DNA of 64,000 bases from Billgrantia azerbaijanica. Lineage in GTDB: Bacteria > Pseudomonadota > Gammaproteobacteria > Pseudomonadales > Halomonadaceae. Below, in pieces: positions 36,836 to 50,165 of this stretch. The stretch's first letter is position 1. Each line of letters opens with the position of its first letter. The stretch is from contig SBLD01000007.1 of assembly GCA_004551485.1 (NCBI GenBank), positions 118,946-182,945 on the forward strand, given 5' to 3'. The notes beneath the pieces were generated by a model that worked only from the letters and a program-made list of their open reading frames with translations, made no database searches and was not told the DNA's origin. A program made the translations under genes and the position numbers.

Positions 36836-37480
36836 ATGGCCGAGACGACCAAGGGAAGCCACCTGCACCCCCTTCAGCCGCCCTTCACGACGGCCGACGT
36901 GGAGCTGCTCGAGCGGCGCTGCCTGCACCGGGGCTTCTTCAGCCTCGAGGAGGTGCGCCTGCGCCACCGCCTCTTCGAGGGTGGCTGGAGCGGCGAGGTG
37001 GTGCGCGAGGTGCATCGTCGTCATGACGCCGTGGGCGTGTTGCTCTACGATGTGGAGCGCGACGCCGTGGTGCTGGTGGAGCAGATCCGCGCCGGGGCGC
37101 TGGACGACCCGGCCTCGCCCTGGAAGCTCGAGGTGGTGGCCGGGTTGGTGAAGCCGGGCGAAAGCCCGGCCGAGGTAGCGCGTCGCGAGGCCCGTGAGGA
37201 GGCCGACTGCGCGGTGGGCGAGCTGATCGAGCTGCACACCTACTACCCGAGCCCCGGCGCCTGCAATGAGCGGGTCACCCTGTTCTGCGCCTTGGTCGAC
37301 AGCGCCGGCCTGGGCGGTGTGCACGGACTCGACGAGGAGCACGAGGACATCCGGGTGCACGTGCTGGGTTTCACCCAGGCCTGGGAACTCCTCCAGGCCG
37401 GGCGACTCGACAATGCCATGTCGCTGATCGCTTTCCACTGGCTGGCCGGCGAACGAGCGTCGCTGAGAGCAAGGAGGTAG
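36836..37480 (+). CDS. nudF: ADP-ribose pyrophosphatase
   Basis: A 214-residue Nudix hydrolase that cleaves ADP-ribose to AMP and ribose 5-phosphate. The Nudix box runs from GLVKPGES to RREAREEADCAVG. The downstream YYPSPGACNERVTLF segment, with proline about 16 residues after the box, is typical of ADPRases. ATG 36836 has GGGAG 7 bp upstream. It is followed after one base by a yqiB homologue and then cpdA, the same order as E. coli nudF-yqiB-cpdA. Confidence 0.92.
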   Translation: MAETTKGSHLHPLQPPFTTADVELLERRCLHRGFFSLEEVRLRHRLFEGGWSGEVVREVHRRHDAVGVLLYDVERDAVVLVEQIRAGALDDPASPWKLEVVAGLVKPGESPAEVARREAREEADCAVGELIELHTYYPSPGACNERVTLFCALVDSAGLGGVHGLDEEHEDIRVHVLGFTQAWELLQAGRLDNAMSLIAFHWLAGERASLRARR

Positions 37481-37481
37481 C

Positions 37482-37928
37482 GTGGCAAGAAGCGCATACG
37501 TCACCGATCTGAAGGGCCTGCAGGGCGAATGCAGCGCCAACTACCTGCGCCTGACGCGGCTGCTGGGCGAACTCACGGCGGGCGAGACGCGGGAACTGGA
37601 GCTTGCCGGCCAGCGCGGTCGTTTCGGCACGCTGTGCCTGGCCATCCAGGAGGAGGCGCCTTATACCACCATCGTGCGGGTTACCCAGAACGGCATCCTG
37701 GACGCGCTGATCGAGCCGCCACGCATGCGCGTGCACCTCTACCACGACGTGCGCATGGCCGAGGTCACCGATTTCCAGCGCGAGCGCCACTTCGATGGCC
37801 GCTACCGCTATCCCAACCTGCGCATGCACCAGCCCGACGAGAAGCTCCAGCTCAACCGCTTTCTCGGCGAATGGCTTTCCCACGGCCTGGCCCATGGCCA
37901 TGCCGCGGACCTGCCCCAGTTGCCGTGA
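37482..37928 (+). CDS. yqiB: DUF1249 (YqiB) family protein
   Basis: A 148-residue cytoplasmic protein of the YqiB/DUF1249 family. Diagnostic stretches are MCEANYLRL-like CSANYLRLTRLLG, LEPPRMRVHLYHDVRMAEV-type segments and YPNLRMHQPDEKLQLNRFLGEWL. The start is GTG 37482 with a near-perfect AAGGAGGT 6 bp upstream. The function is unknown; its conserved place between nudF and cpdA suggests nucleotide-related regulation, but this is only context. Confidence 0.9.
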   Translation: MARSAYVTDLKGLQGECSANYLRLTRLLGELTAGETRELELAGQRGRFGTLCLAIQEEAPYTTIVRVTQNGILDALIEPPRMRVHLYHDVRMAEVTDFQRERHFDGRYRYPNLRMHQPDEKLQLNRFLGEWLSHGLAHGHAADLPQLP

Positions 37929-37983
37929 AGGCAGTGAAGCGTGAAGGCTGTGAAGGAAGTACCGTGAAGCGAGTACCGTGAAT
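37925..37983 (+). repeat. Short GTGAAG direct repeats
   Basis: GTGAAG occurs five times at 37925, 37934, 37941, 37950 and 37964. The longer word GTACCGTGAA occurs twice (37959 and 37973). The array starts on the yqiB stop codon and fills the gap before cpdA. It looks like slippage-driven expansion. Confidence 0.75.
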
Positions 37984-38015
37984 GCGCTGCCCTGACCTGA
38001 CGGGAGGCTGCCCTG

Positions 38016-38750
38016 ATGCGCCTGGTCCAGATCACCGACTGTCACCTCCATGCCGACCCCCAGGCCCGCTCGCGGGCCGGTATTCCGCTGCGCCAGCTCG
38101 AGCGGGTGGTGGCGGCGGCCGCGAGTGAGCGCCCCGACCTGGTGCTGGTCACCGGTGACGTCAGCCAGGACGAGACCGCGGCCTCGTATCAGTTGGCCGA
38201 GCGCACCCTGTCGCGGCTGGGCTGCCCCTGGTTCTGGATGGCCGGCAATCACGATCAGCCGGCCCTGATGACGGCCGTGCGCGAGATCCAGTCGGAGGTC
38301 GACCTCGACGGCTGGCGACTGCTGCTGCTCGATACCCGCGTGAGCGGCCAGCCCCACGGCGAGCTGGGCGAGGCTCGGCTTGCCTCCCTGGCCGAGCGGC
38401 TCGAGGCGGACGACCGGCCGACGCTGATCGCCATGCACCACCCTCCGCTGGCCATCGGTTCGGAGTGGCTCGACGCCATCGGCCTGGTGGACGGCGAGGC
38501 GCTGTGGCAGACGCTCGCCGCCTATCCCCAGGTTCGGCTGGTCCTGTGCGGCCATATCCACCAGGCCTTTGCCGGCCGGGCGCCGCGTCCCGACGGCGCG
38601 GTGGCGGTCTACGGTTGCCCCTCGACGACCGACCAGTTCTTGCCCGGTTCCGCCGAGTTCGCCATCGACGAAGCGTCGCGCCCGGGGTATCGCGTCGTCG
38701 AGCTGGGCGGCGACGAGTGGTGCACCTGGGTAGAGCGCGTCGACCTGTGA
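38016..38750 (+). CDS. cpdA: 3',5'-cyclic AMP phosphodiesterase (Icc family)
   Basis: A 244-residue calcineurin-like metallophosphoesterase that hydrolyses cAMP. All metal-binding motifs are visible in order: DCHLH near residue 8, GDVSQD, GNHD, MHHPPL and GHIHQ. The short size and the nudF-yqiB context point to CpdA rather than other metallophosphatases. ACGGGAGGC precedes ATG 38016. In E. coli cpdA is followed by yqiA and parE; here those genes lie about 8.7 kb further on. Confidence 0.92.
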   Translation: MRLVQITDCHLHADPQARSRAGIPLRQLERVVAAAASERPDLVLVTGDVSQDETAASYQLAERTLSRLGCPWFWMAGNHDQPALMTAVREIQSEVDLDGWRLLLLDTRVSGQPHGELGEARLASLAERLEADDRPTLIAMHHPPLAIGSEWLDAIGLVDGEALWQTLAAYPQVRLVLCGHIHQAFAGRAPRPDGAVAVYGCPSTTDQFLPGSAEFAIDEASRPGYRVVELGGDEWCTWVERVDL

Positions 38751-38767
38751 GGCGCTTGCATATGCCT

Positions 38768-38793
38768 TGATTGCCTAAAAAGATAGGTAATCA
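38768..38793. promoter_or_regulatory. 26-bp operator-like palindrome upstream of cysD
   Basis: TGATTGCCT-N8-AGGTAATCA, with one mismatch between the arms, lies in an AT-rich patch about 80 bp before cysD and just after cpdA. It overlaps a possible -35 (TTGATT). It does not resemble the loosely defined CysB sites, so another sulfur- or stress-responsive regulator may bind. Confidence 0.6.
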
Positions 38794-38874
38794 TTCTTTC
38801 ACGTTATTACCGCTGCGTCGTACCCTGTGCCGCATGTTCTCTTTCGCCCATCGACATGCGAGGTACACGGGCCG

Positions 38875-39864
38875 ATGACCAGTCTTCATGCGCCGACGCG
38901 ACAAGCCGCGACTCGTGAACCGGCCGCCCGGGCCGCCAGTGTCGAACCGGATGCGCTGAGCCCGCTCCGGATGACCCACCTGCAGCAGCTCGAGGCCGAG
39001 TCGATCCACATCATCCGCGAGGTGGCCGCGGAGTTCGCCAACCCGGTGATGCTCTACTCCATCGGCAAGGACTCCTCGGTGATGCTGCACCTGGCGCGCA
39101 AGGCCTTCTATCCCGGGCCGCCGCCGTTCCCGCTGATGCACGTCAACACCACCTGGAAGTTCCGCGAGATGATCGAGTTCCGCGATCGCATGGCGGCGGA
39201 ATCGGGCATGGAGCTGATCGAGCACATCAACGAGGAGGGACGCGCCGCCGGCATCAACCCCTTCGACCACGGCTCGAGCGCCTACACCGACGTGATGAAG
39301 ACCCAGGCGCTCAAGCAGGCGCTCGACAAGTACGGCTTCGATGCCGCCTTCGGCGGGGCGCGCCGCGATGAGGAGGCGAGCCGCGCCAAGGAGCGCGTGT
39401 TCTCGTTTCGCGACAAGCACCACCGCTGGGATCCCAAGAACCAGCGCCCGGAGCTGTGGAACCTCTACAACGCCCGGGTGCAGAAGGGCGAGTCGATCCG
39501 CGCCTTCCCGCTTTCCAACTGGACCGAGCTGGACATCTGGCAGTACATCCACCTCGAGCAGATTCCCATCGTGCCGCTCTACTACGCCGCCCCGCGTCCG
39601 GTGGTGGAGCGCGACGGCATGCTGGTGATGGTCGACGACGAGCGGCTGCCGCTCGAGCCCGGCGAGGTGCCGGAGGAGCGCTGGGTGCGCTTCCGCACGC
39701 TGGGCTGCTACCCGCTCACCGGAGCGGTGGAATCGAAGGCGGCCACCCTGCCCGAGATCATCCAGGAAATGCTGCTGACCCGCACCAGCGAGCGCAGCGG
39801 GCGAGCGATCGACCACGACCAGGCTGGATCAATGGAGAAGAAGAAGCGCGAGGGGTACTTCTAG
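38875..39864 (+). CDS. cysD: Sulfate adenylyltransferase subunit 2
   Basis: The catalytic, ATP-pyrophosphatase-type subunit that makes adenosine 5'-phosphosulfate from sulfate and ATP, together with CysN. The 329-residue protein has the PP-loop [20 protein letters not shown] and a C-terminal [11 protein letters not shown] identical in kind to E. coli CysD. ATG 38875 (GAGGT upstream) gives an unusual extension of about 30 Ala/Arg-rich residues. The core family start aligns at ATG 38971 ([14 protein letters not shown]), so the true start is uncertain. Confidence 0.93.
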   Translation: MTSLHAPTRQAATREPAARAASVEPDALSPLRMTHLQQLEAESIHIIREVAAEFANPVMLYSIGKDSSVMLHLARKAFYPGPPPFPLMHVNTTWKFREMIEFRDRMAAESGMELIEHINEEGRAAGINPFDHGSSAYTDVMKTQALKQALDKYGFDAAFGGARRDEEASRAKERVFSFRDKHHRWDPKNQRPELWNLYNARVQKGESIRAFPLSNWTELDIWQYIHLEQIPIVPLYYAAPRPVVERDGMLVMVDDERLPLEPGEVPEERWVRFRTLGCYPLTGAVESKAATLPEIIQEMLLTRTSERSGRAIDHDQAGSMEKKKREGYF

Positions 39865-39897
39865 CCGCTGGCGAAAACTCGCTGCGCTCGGCCATAC

Positions 39898-39964
39898 GGC
39901 GTTGAAAATCGGCTCAAGCTGCTCATTTACTTCAGTAAACTCCGCGCTTTCGCCGATTTTCGCC
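39898..39964. repeat. Nested hairpin element between cysD and cysN
   Basis: Outer arms GAAAATCGGC (39904-39913) and GCCGATTTTC (39952-39961) pair perfectly, extended by GGCG/CGCC. Nested inside is TTTACT-TC-AGTAAA (39926-39939). No T-tract follows. It is unlike the GTGGGAG repeat and looks like a second repeat family or an RNA structure that tunes cysN expression. Confidence 0.65.
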
Positions 39965-40028
39965 TTGTCTGGCCATCGCTCGCTGACCTTTCGCTCAGCG
40001 TCTTTCATAAGTTATTCAGGGTAGTGAC

Positions 40029-41453
40029 ATGGCCCATCAATCAGCACTGATCGCCGACAATATCGAGCAGTACCTGCACGAGCACGAGCAGAAGGACCTG
40101 CTGCGCTTCATCACCTGCGGCAGCGTCGACGACGGCAAGTCGACGCTGATCGGGCGGCTGCTGCACGACTCCAAGATGATCTTCGACGACCAGCTGGCGG
40201 CGATCACCCAGGCGTCGAAGAAGAGCGGCACCACCGGCGAGGAGGTGGACCTGGCGCTGCTGGTCGACGGCCTGCAGTCGGAGCGCGAGCAGGGCATCAC
40301 CATCGATGTGGCCTACCGCTTCTTCTCCACCGACAAGCGCAAGTTCATCATCGCCGACACCCCGGGGCACGAGCAGTACACCCGCAACATGGCCACCGGC
40401 GCCTCCACGGCGAGCCTGGCGATCATCCTGATCGACGCGCGCTACGGCGTGCAGACGCAGACCCGGCGCCACAGCTTCATCGCCGACCTGCTGGGTATCC
40501 AGCACCTGGTGGTGGCGGTCAACAAGATGGACCTGGTCGACTACTCCCAGGCGCGCTTCGACGAGATCGTCGCCGACTATCGCGCCTTCGCCGAGCAGCT
40601 CTCGGCCACCGACATCCACTTCGTGCCGATCTCGGCGCTGAAGGGCGACAACGTGGTCAACCCGAGCGCGGCCATGCCCTGGTACGCCGAGGCGCCGCTG
40701 CTCTCGTTGCTCGAGACCGTCGAGGTGGCCCGTGACCAGAACCTCGACGACCTGCGCCTGCCGGTGCAGTACGTCAATCGGCCGAACCTCGATTTCCGCG
40801 GCTACGCCGGCACCCTGGAGGCGGGCGTGCTGCGCCCCGGGCAGGCGGTCAAGGCGCTGCCCTCCGGCAAGACGTCGACCGTCGAGCGCGTCGTCACCTT
40901 CGACGGCGACCTGGAGGCCGCCTGGCCGGGTCAGGCGATCACCGTGACGCTCGCCGACGAGCTCGACATCTCCCGCGGCGACTGGCTGGTGGCGGCGGAT
41001 GACGAGGTGGCGCTGGCCAGCGCCTTCGAGGCCGACATCGTGTGGATGCACGAGCAGCCGCTGGCCCCGGGCCGGCCGGTGGACATCCGCCTGGCGGGAC
41101 GCTCGGTGTCGGGGCAGGTGAGCGAGATCCTCCACCAGGTGGATGTCAACACCCTCGAGCGCCACGACGCCGACCAACTGGCGCTCAACGCCATCGCCCG
41201 CTGCCGGGTCGAGCTCACCGCCGAGGTGCCGCTCGACCGCTACGAGCGCAGCCCGGGCACCGGCAGCTTCATCGTCATCGATCGCCTCACCAACGTCACG
41301 GTGGGCGCGGGGATGATCCGCGACCTCGCCGAGGGCGGTGCCAAGCCGGCGGGCGAGATCGACTGGGCTGGCTTCGAGCTGGAGCTCAACGCCCTGGTGC
41401 GCAAGTACTTCCCGCACTGGGAGGCGAAGGACCTGCGCGAGCTGCTGAAGTAA
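40029..41453 (+). CDS. cysN: Sulfate adenylyltransferase subunit 1 (GTPase)
   Basis: A 474-residue elongation-factor-like GTPase that drives APS synthesis with CysD. G1 is [15 protein letters not shown]3 is [12 protein letters not shown] and G4 is NKMD. EF-Tu-like domains II and III follow. It ends at [16 protein letters not shown] with no fused APS kinase (CysC) domain, so APS kinase or APS reductase must be encoded elsewhere. It is 164 bp from cysD, with a nested hairpin between, and ends in a strong terminator. Confidence 0.96.
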   Translation: MAHQSALIADNIEQYLHEHEQKDLLRFITCGSVDDGKSTLIGRLLHDSKMIFDDQLAAITQASKKSGTTGEEVDLALLVDGLQSEREQGITIDVAYRFFSTDKRKFIIADTPGHEQYTRNMATGASTASLAIILIDARYGVQTQTRRHSFIADLLGIQHLVVAVNKMDLVDYSQARFDEIVADYRAFAEQLSATDIHFVPISALKGDNVVNPSAAMPWYAEAPLLSLLETVEVARDQNLDDLRLPVQYVNRPNLDFRGYAGTLEAGVLRPGQAVKALPSGKTSTVERVVTFDGDLEAAWPGQAITVTLADELDISRGDWLVAADDEVALASAFEADIVWMHEQPLAPGRPVDIRLAGRSVSGQVSEILHQVDVNTLERHDADQLALNAIARCRVELTAEVPLDRYERSPGTGSFIVIDRLTNVTVGAGMIRDLAEGGAKPAGEIDWAGFELELNALVRKYFPHWEAKDLRELLK

Positions 41454-41473
41454 CCCGCCATGCCGGCGTCACG

Positions 41474-41514
41474 GCGGGCCCGGTCGCGTCAGCGGCCGGG
41501 CCCGCTGCTTTTTT
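41474..41514 (+). terminator. Intrinsic terminator of cysDN
   Basis: GCGGGCCCGG / CCGGGCCCGC, a 10-bp perfect stem with a 12-nt loop, is followed by TGC and six T residues. Confidence 0.9.
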
Positions 41515-41589
41515 GCCACCCGTCATCGCATCGGAAACCGGCTCTGGTAGGCTGTGTCCAACCTTGAGACCTTCCCGGAGCCCCGTTCG

Positions 41590-42264
41590 ATGATCGTGCT
41601 GCTGATCGCCCTGCTGCTGGCCGTGTTCCTGCTGCCGAATGCCTGGGCGAAGTGGGTGCTCAGGCGCCATGCGCGGGGGCGCGACGACTACCCCGGCACC
41701 GGCGCGGAGCTCGCCGACCACCTGGTGCGCCGCCTCGGCCTGGAGGGGGTCGAGGTGGAGCGCAGCGAGCAGGGCGACCACTACGACCCCCAGGCGCGCC
41801 GCGTGCGCCTCTCGCCGGAGGTCCACGACGGGCGCTCGCTCACCGCGGTGACAGTGGCCGCCCACGAGGTGGGCCACGCCATCCAGCATCATCAGGGCTA
41901 TGCGCCGCTGCTCGCCCGCACCCGCCTGGTGGCGGTGGCCCAGCGCGCCGAGAAGATCGGCGCGCTGCTGATGATGGCCGCCCCTTTCCTCTTCATCATT
42001 ACCCGCCTGCCCGGTGGCCTGGCCCTGGTGGTGGCCGCGGCGGTGATCAGCTTCGGCACCGCGGCGGTGGTGCACCTGGTGACCCTGCCGGTGGAGTTCG
42101 ACGCCAGCTTCCGGCGCGCCCTGCCGCTGCTCAAGGAGTACGTGCCGCCCTACGACATGCCCGGCGCCCGCCACGTGCTCACTGCCTGCGCCTTCACCTA
42201 CGTCGCGGCGTCGCTGGCCAGCATCCTCAACCTGGGGCGTTGGCTGGTGATCCTGCGGCGGTAG
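41590..42264 (+). CDS. YugP-type membrane zinc metallopeptidase
   Basis: A 224-residue integral-membrane protein of the neutral zinc metallopeptidase (YugP) family. The zincin motif HEVGHAIQH is preceded by VTVAA. Membrane helices lie at about 3-20, 128-150, 153-175 and 200-220. NALYDPQ-type substrate-cleft residues appear as HYDPQARRVRLSPEVHDG. GGAG lies upstream of ATG 41590; the frame is open further back. The substrate is unknown. It is convergent with cmoB, 3 bp apart. Confidence 0.85.
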   Translation: MIVLLIALLLAVFLLPNAWAKWVLRRHARGRDDYPGTGAELADHLVRRLGLEGVEVERSEQGDHYDPQARRVRLSPEVHDGRSLTAVTVAAHEVGHAIQHHQGYAPLLARTRLVAVAQRAEKIGALLMMAAPFLFIITRLPGGLALVVAAAVISFGTAAVVHLVTLPVEFDASFRRALPLLKEYVPPYDMPGARHVLTACAFTYVAASLASILNLGRWLVILRR

Positions 42265-42267
42265 GAC

Positions 42268-43254
42268 TTACCGCGGACGATTGGCGATGACCACCGCGCG
42301 CCGCGGGGCGGGGTAGCCCTCGCGCGTTCTGGTGGGATCTTGCGGGTCGAGGAAGTCGGCCAGCGACTGGAAGGTCATCCAGGAGGTGGTACGCTGCTCG
42401 TCGGTCGTCGTCACCGCTTCGTCGACCACCCGCACGTTGGTGAACCCGCAGCGTTCGAGCCACTGGCACAGCGCCTTCGATGACGGCAGGAAGTAGACGT
42501 TGGGCATGGCGGCGTAGCGCTCGCCGGGCAGCAGCACGGTCGTCTCGTCGCCCTCCACCACCAGCGTTTCCAGCACCAGTTCGCCGCCCGGGCGCAGCGC
42601 CTCCTTGAGCTGGAGCAGGTGCTCGAGCGGCGAGGGGCGATGGTAGAGCACGCCCATGGAGAACACCGTATCGAAGAAGGCGAGCCGTTCCGGCACGTCC
42701 TCGATGCCCACCGGCAGGAAGTGAGTGCGCCAGCCGTCGGCGTCGCCGACGAAGTGGCGCAGCGCCTGGAACTGGTAGAAGAAGCGTGGCGAGGGGTCGA
42801 TCACCAGCACGAAGGCGGCGCCTTTGCCGGCCATGCGCCAGGCGTGGTAGCCGCTGCCGCCGCCCACGTCGAGTACGCGCCGCCCTGAGAGGTCGGCCAG
42901 GTGCGGCGCCACCCGCTGCCATTTCCAGTCCGAGCGCCATTCGGTGTCGATGGGAATGCCGGCAAGGCGGTACGGTCCCTTGCGCCACGGCATGAGCTTT
43001 CTCAGCAGGTTCTCGCACTGGCGGCGCTGGCTGTCGGTGAGGTCGCACGCCACCGTAACGGTGTCGGCGTCGAGGTGCACGCTGCGCGCGTCGGGCAGCG
43101 TCGGCAACTTGGCCACGGCCTTCTCCCAGGCGGGCAGGTCGCCGTAGCGCCGGCGATCAAGCCCGGCGGCGAGCTGCTTGGGCAGCCGTGCCAGCCAGCG
43201 GTCGAGCCCCTGGTCGACGAAGGCGTGGAGGAGGTCGCGGTGTCGTGTGTCCAT
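42268..43254 (-). CDS. cmoB: tRNA U34 carboxymethyltransferase
   Basis: Transfers a carboxymethyl group from carboxy-SAM to 5-hydroxyuridine at tRNA position 34, giving cmo5U. The 328-residue protein matches CmoB length and has the family segments MPWRKGPYRLAGIPIDTEWRSDWKW, SAM-site RVLDVGGGSGYHAWRM and FSMGVLYHRPSPLEHL. The supplier of its cofactor, cmoA, is encoded 1.6 kb upstream on the same strand. The two are usually adjacent, but here a phospholipase-D-like gene lies between them. Confidence 0.96.
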   Translation of the reverse strand: MDTRHRDLLHAFVDQGLDRWLARLPKQLAAGLDRRRYGDLPAWEKAVAKLPTLPDARSVHLDADTVTVACDLTDSQRRQCENLLRKLMPWRKGPYRLAGIPIDTEWRSDWKWQRVAPHLADLSGRRVLDVGGGSGYHAWRMAGKGAAFVLVIDPSPRFFYQFQALRHFVGDADGWRTHFLPVGIEDVPERLAFFDTVFSMGVLYHRPSPLEHLLQLKEALRPGGELVLETLVVEGDETTVLLPGERYAAMPNVYFLPSSKALCQWLERCGFTNVRVVDEAVTTTDEQRTTSWMTFQSLADFLDPQDPTRTREGYPAPRRAVVIANRPR

Positions 43255-43356
43255 CGTGGCCGGCCTGTAAAAACCCTCGGAAGACGTTGCGGCGTCCGTC
43301 GCTCGGCGTCGCCGGGCGGGAGTGTACCCTAGAGCGGCGCAGGATTCAGGCGCCTG

Positions 43357-44799
43357 CTAGAACGTGCACCAGCCGGTCGCCTCCATCACCCGATACTGCC
43401 AGTAATGCCAGCGTGAGGCGTCGGCGTAGGTGACGTAGTCGACGCTGAAGCGCGCCTGCGGGGCGTTGTGCCAGTGGCGCGAGAAGGCGGCGAGGGCGTC
43501 GCGGATCGCCGGGTGATCGGCGTCGGCGATCAGTTCCACATCGGCCTCGAGGTTGAGGTCGTCGAGGCTGCGGCGGGTGAAGTTGGCCGAGCCGAGTAGC
43601 AGCCGGGAGGGGCGCGAGCCGCCGCTTCTCAGCAGTAGCTTGGCGTGGGCCTGCTCGCCGCGGGTGTCGCTCCAGCGTATGGTGATACCGGCGCACTGCA
43701 GCTCCCGGGCGACCGGGCGGTTGGGGAGGCCGTGCAGCGCCAGGCCGAAGGCCTCGTGACTGGGATCGAGGAGCACACGCACCGCCACGCCGCGGCGGTG
43801 GGCGGCGCGCAGGGCGGCGATCACCCCGCGGTGGGAGAGGTAGAGCGCCTCGAGGTCGAGGCGCTCCGGGGGCCGGGCGTCATCGATGATGGCGAGCAGG
43901 GCATCGCGGATCGCCCCCTCGCCGAGCACGCGCAGGGCAGGAGCCATGGGCGCCGAGGGCGCCGAGGGCGCGGGCGCCGGCGAGGGGGCCGGCAGCGGCA
44001 GGCCGCGAAGCCCCGAGAAGGCGGCGATGCCCGCTTCGCTCGCGAGCAGGTCCAGCGCAGCGGGCCCCGAGAAGACGAGCCCCGCTTCGCGATAGGTACT
44101 CGCCGTCTCGTCGAGGTTGGCGGAGCTGACCAGCGCTCGCCAGTCGTCGCCGTGATCGACGACGAGCGTCTTGCGGTGGTTGGCGTTGAGGTTGAGCGCG
44201 GCCAGGTAGCTGCGCAGCGTCACCCGGCCGGGGCCGAACGGGTTGGGCAGCCAGCCGCGCGGAGCGTTGCCCCACCAGCCGAACAGCAGCCGCCACAGGG
44301 CGTTCCAGCTGGGGTTGGGGTCGCGGGTGGCGGTGAGACGGGTGACGACGACGTGGACGCCGGCGGCGCGCAGGGCGTCGAGGTGATGCGCCGCGCGGCC
44401 GCCGTAGGCGGTGTTGATAGGGTCGGTGATCACTACGGCCGTCAGCTCGGGGATCTCACGCTTGCGCGCCAGCAGCGCTTCGCAAACCGCCGCCGCGATA
44501 CGGCGGTGGCAGCCGGCGGGGCAGTCGGCCGGGTCGCTGAACTGGAAGACGTCGAGCACCACCAGGCGACGCGCCTGGGCGAGCAAGGCGAGCATCTCGT
44601 CGACGAGATGCTGGCGATAGTGCGGCGCGCCGGCGGCGTCGCGCCAGGTCTCGTCGAGCCGCAGCCGGACGTCGTGCGCCTCACGCCAGGGGCCGCCCTG
44701 GCCCACGCCGGCCGGTAGGGGCTTGCGCACGTGCCACCAGGCGATGACGAGGTAGGTGACCAGGGCGAGGCCCAGCAGCGATCCCGCAAGCCCGCTCAT
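43357..44799 (-). CDS. Phospholipase D-like protein with N-terminal membrane anchor
   Basis: A 480-residue protein with one N-terminal helix (about 5-22) and two HKD-type halves. The first motif is intact: NHRKTLVVDHGDDW then SSANLDE. The second, QAHAKLLLRSGGSRP then GSANFTRRS, keeps His and Lys but has no Asp at the usual position, so one half may be weakened. Family members include cardiolipin synthases and phosphatidyl hydrolases; the activity here is unassigned. AAGGAACTGCC precedes ATG 44799. An Ala/Pro-rich linker (about 275-295) joins the halves. It lies between cmoA and cmoB, probably in one transcript. Confidence 0.82.
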   Translation of the reverse strand: MSGLAGSLLGLALVTYLVIAWWHVRKPLPAGVGQGGPWREAHDVRLRLDETWRDAAGAPHYRQHLVDEMLALLAQARRLVVLDVFQFSDPADCPAGCHRRIAAAVCEALLARKREIPELTAVVITDPINTAYGGRAAHHLDALRAAGVHVVVTRLTATRDPNPSWNALWRLLFGWWGNAPRGWLPNPFGPGRVTLRSYLAALNLNANHRKTLVVDHGDDWRALVSSANLDETASTYREAGLVFSGPAALDLLASEAGIAAFSGLRGLPLPAPSPAPAPSAPSAPMAPALRVLGEGAIRDALLAIIDDARPPERLDLEALYLSHRGVIAALRAAHRRGVAVRVLLDPSHEAFGLALHGLPNRPVARELQCAGITIRWSDTRGEQAHAKLLLRSGGSRPSRLLLGSANFTRRSLDDLNLEADVELIADADHPAIRDALAAFSRHWHNAPQARFSVDYVTYADASRWHYWQYRVMEATGWCTF

Positions 44800-44873
44800 G
44801 GCAGTTCCTTGACAATAGTGCCCTCGGCTTTCGCCCCCTCGCCGGTATCGTGGCCCCGAGGCCAACGGCCGGG

Positions 44874-45614
44874 TCAGCGCTTGAAGGCGATCAGCGAGGC
44901 GAAGTTGAGGTACTGGAACCAGGTCAGCGAGCGCGAAAAGCCGGCGCGGGTCAGCCGGGCATGGTGAGCGTCGAGGGTGTCGGGCACCAGCACGTTCTCC
45001 AGCGCCGTGCGCTTCTGGCTGATCTCCAGTTCACTGTAGCCGTTGGCGCGCTTGAAGTCGTGATAGCGTTCCACGCGCCAGGCGTTGTCGGCCTCGTCGG
45101 GATCGACGATCTTCTCGGAGAGCACCAGCACCCCGCCGGGCTCGAGTGCCTCGTACAACGCAGCGATCACTGCGTCGCGCTCCGCGGGGGCGAGGAACTG
45201 CAGGGTGAAGTTGAGCAGGATCATCCCGGAGGGGTGGTAGTCGAGGCTGCGGATATCGCCCTCGACGACCTCGAGGGCGTGCTCGGGGCACTCGGCGGCG
45301 AGGATCTCGCGGGCCCGGCCGACCATGGCCGGCGAGAGGTCGACGCCGGTGTAGCGGAAGGCCTCCGGCGGCAGCGCCCCGGCCAGCGCCAGGCCGCCGG
45401 CGCCCAGCGAACAGCCCAGGTCGTAGACATGGGCGCCGTGGCGCAGGTGGCGGCGTGCGATCAGGCCCAGCATGCCGAGGATCTGGCCGTAGCCCGGCAC
45501 CGAGCGGCGGATCATGTCGGGAAAGCAGGCCACTACCCGTTCATCGAACGAAAAGCGCGCAATCCGGTCCAGGGGTGTCGAATAGATTGCGTCACGGTAA
45601 GATGCTTCACTCAT
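44874..45614 (-). CDS. cmoA: Carboxy-S-adenosyl-L-methionine synthase
   Basis: Makes carboxy-SAM from SAM and prephenate for tRNA wobble modification by CmoB. The 246-residue protein shows family motifs FDERVVACFPDMIRRSVPGY near the N-terminus, the cofactor site VYDLGCSLGAGGLAL, and NFTLQFL. The conserved FSFDE and RSVPGY segments separate CmoA from ordinary methyltransferases. It is the first gene of the leftward cmoA-PLD-cmoB group and is divergent from pgi. Confidence 0.96.
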   Translation of the reverse strand: MSEASYRDAIYSTPLDRIARFSFDERVVACFPDMIRRSVPGYGQILGMLGLIARRHLRHGAHVYDLGCSLGAGGLALAGALPPEAFRYTGVDLSPAMVGRAREILAAECPEHALEVVEGDIRSLDYHPSGMILLNFTLQFLAPAERDAVIAALYEALEPGGVLVLSEKIVDPDEADNAWRVERYHDFKRANGYSELEISQKRTALENVLVPDTLDAHHARLTRAGFSRSLTWFQYLNFASLIAFKR

Positions 45615-45694
45615 AAGTCGGCCGACCGCTGCAGGATGGCGCTCATTCTAACGCGCCCGGGCCGTCGGCTGCACGACGACGTCACGGAGGAGTC

Positions 45695-49923
<4,229 letters not shown>

Positions 49924-49998
49924 ACGGGAACCTGCCAGCACTCGATCAGTTTCATAGCGCGTAAAGGGCGTAGGGAATCCGCTGGCGCAAGCGGCGCA

Positions 49999-50089
49999 GG
50001 GGACAGGCCGCAGCGGAGGTCCTTTTCCAGGGATGGGAAAGGTAGCGCCCAGGGACGGGTTTACAGCGCCTCCGCGAAGGCCTGTCCCC
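49999..50089. repeat. Long inverted repeat between parE and parC
   Basis: GGGGACAGGCC (49999-50009) and GGCCTGTCCCC (50079-50089) pair perfectly. The inner GCGGAGG (about 50012-50019) and CCTCCGC (about 50069-50075) extend the fold. The interior contains TTTTCCAGGGATGGGAAA, itself a small stem. It is distinct from the GTGGGAG family. Confidence 0.7.
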
Positions 50090-50165
50090 GGCCAAGCCGC
50101 GATTCAAGGCTAGCAAAGCTGCCCAATGCTTTCGGGCGCAACACGATGAGACAAGAGGTCAATCA

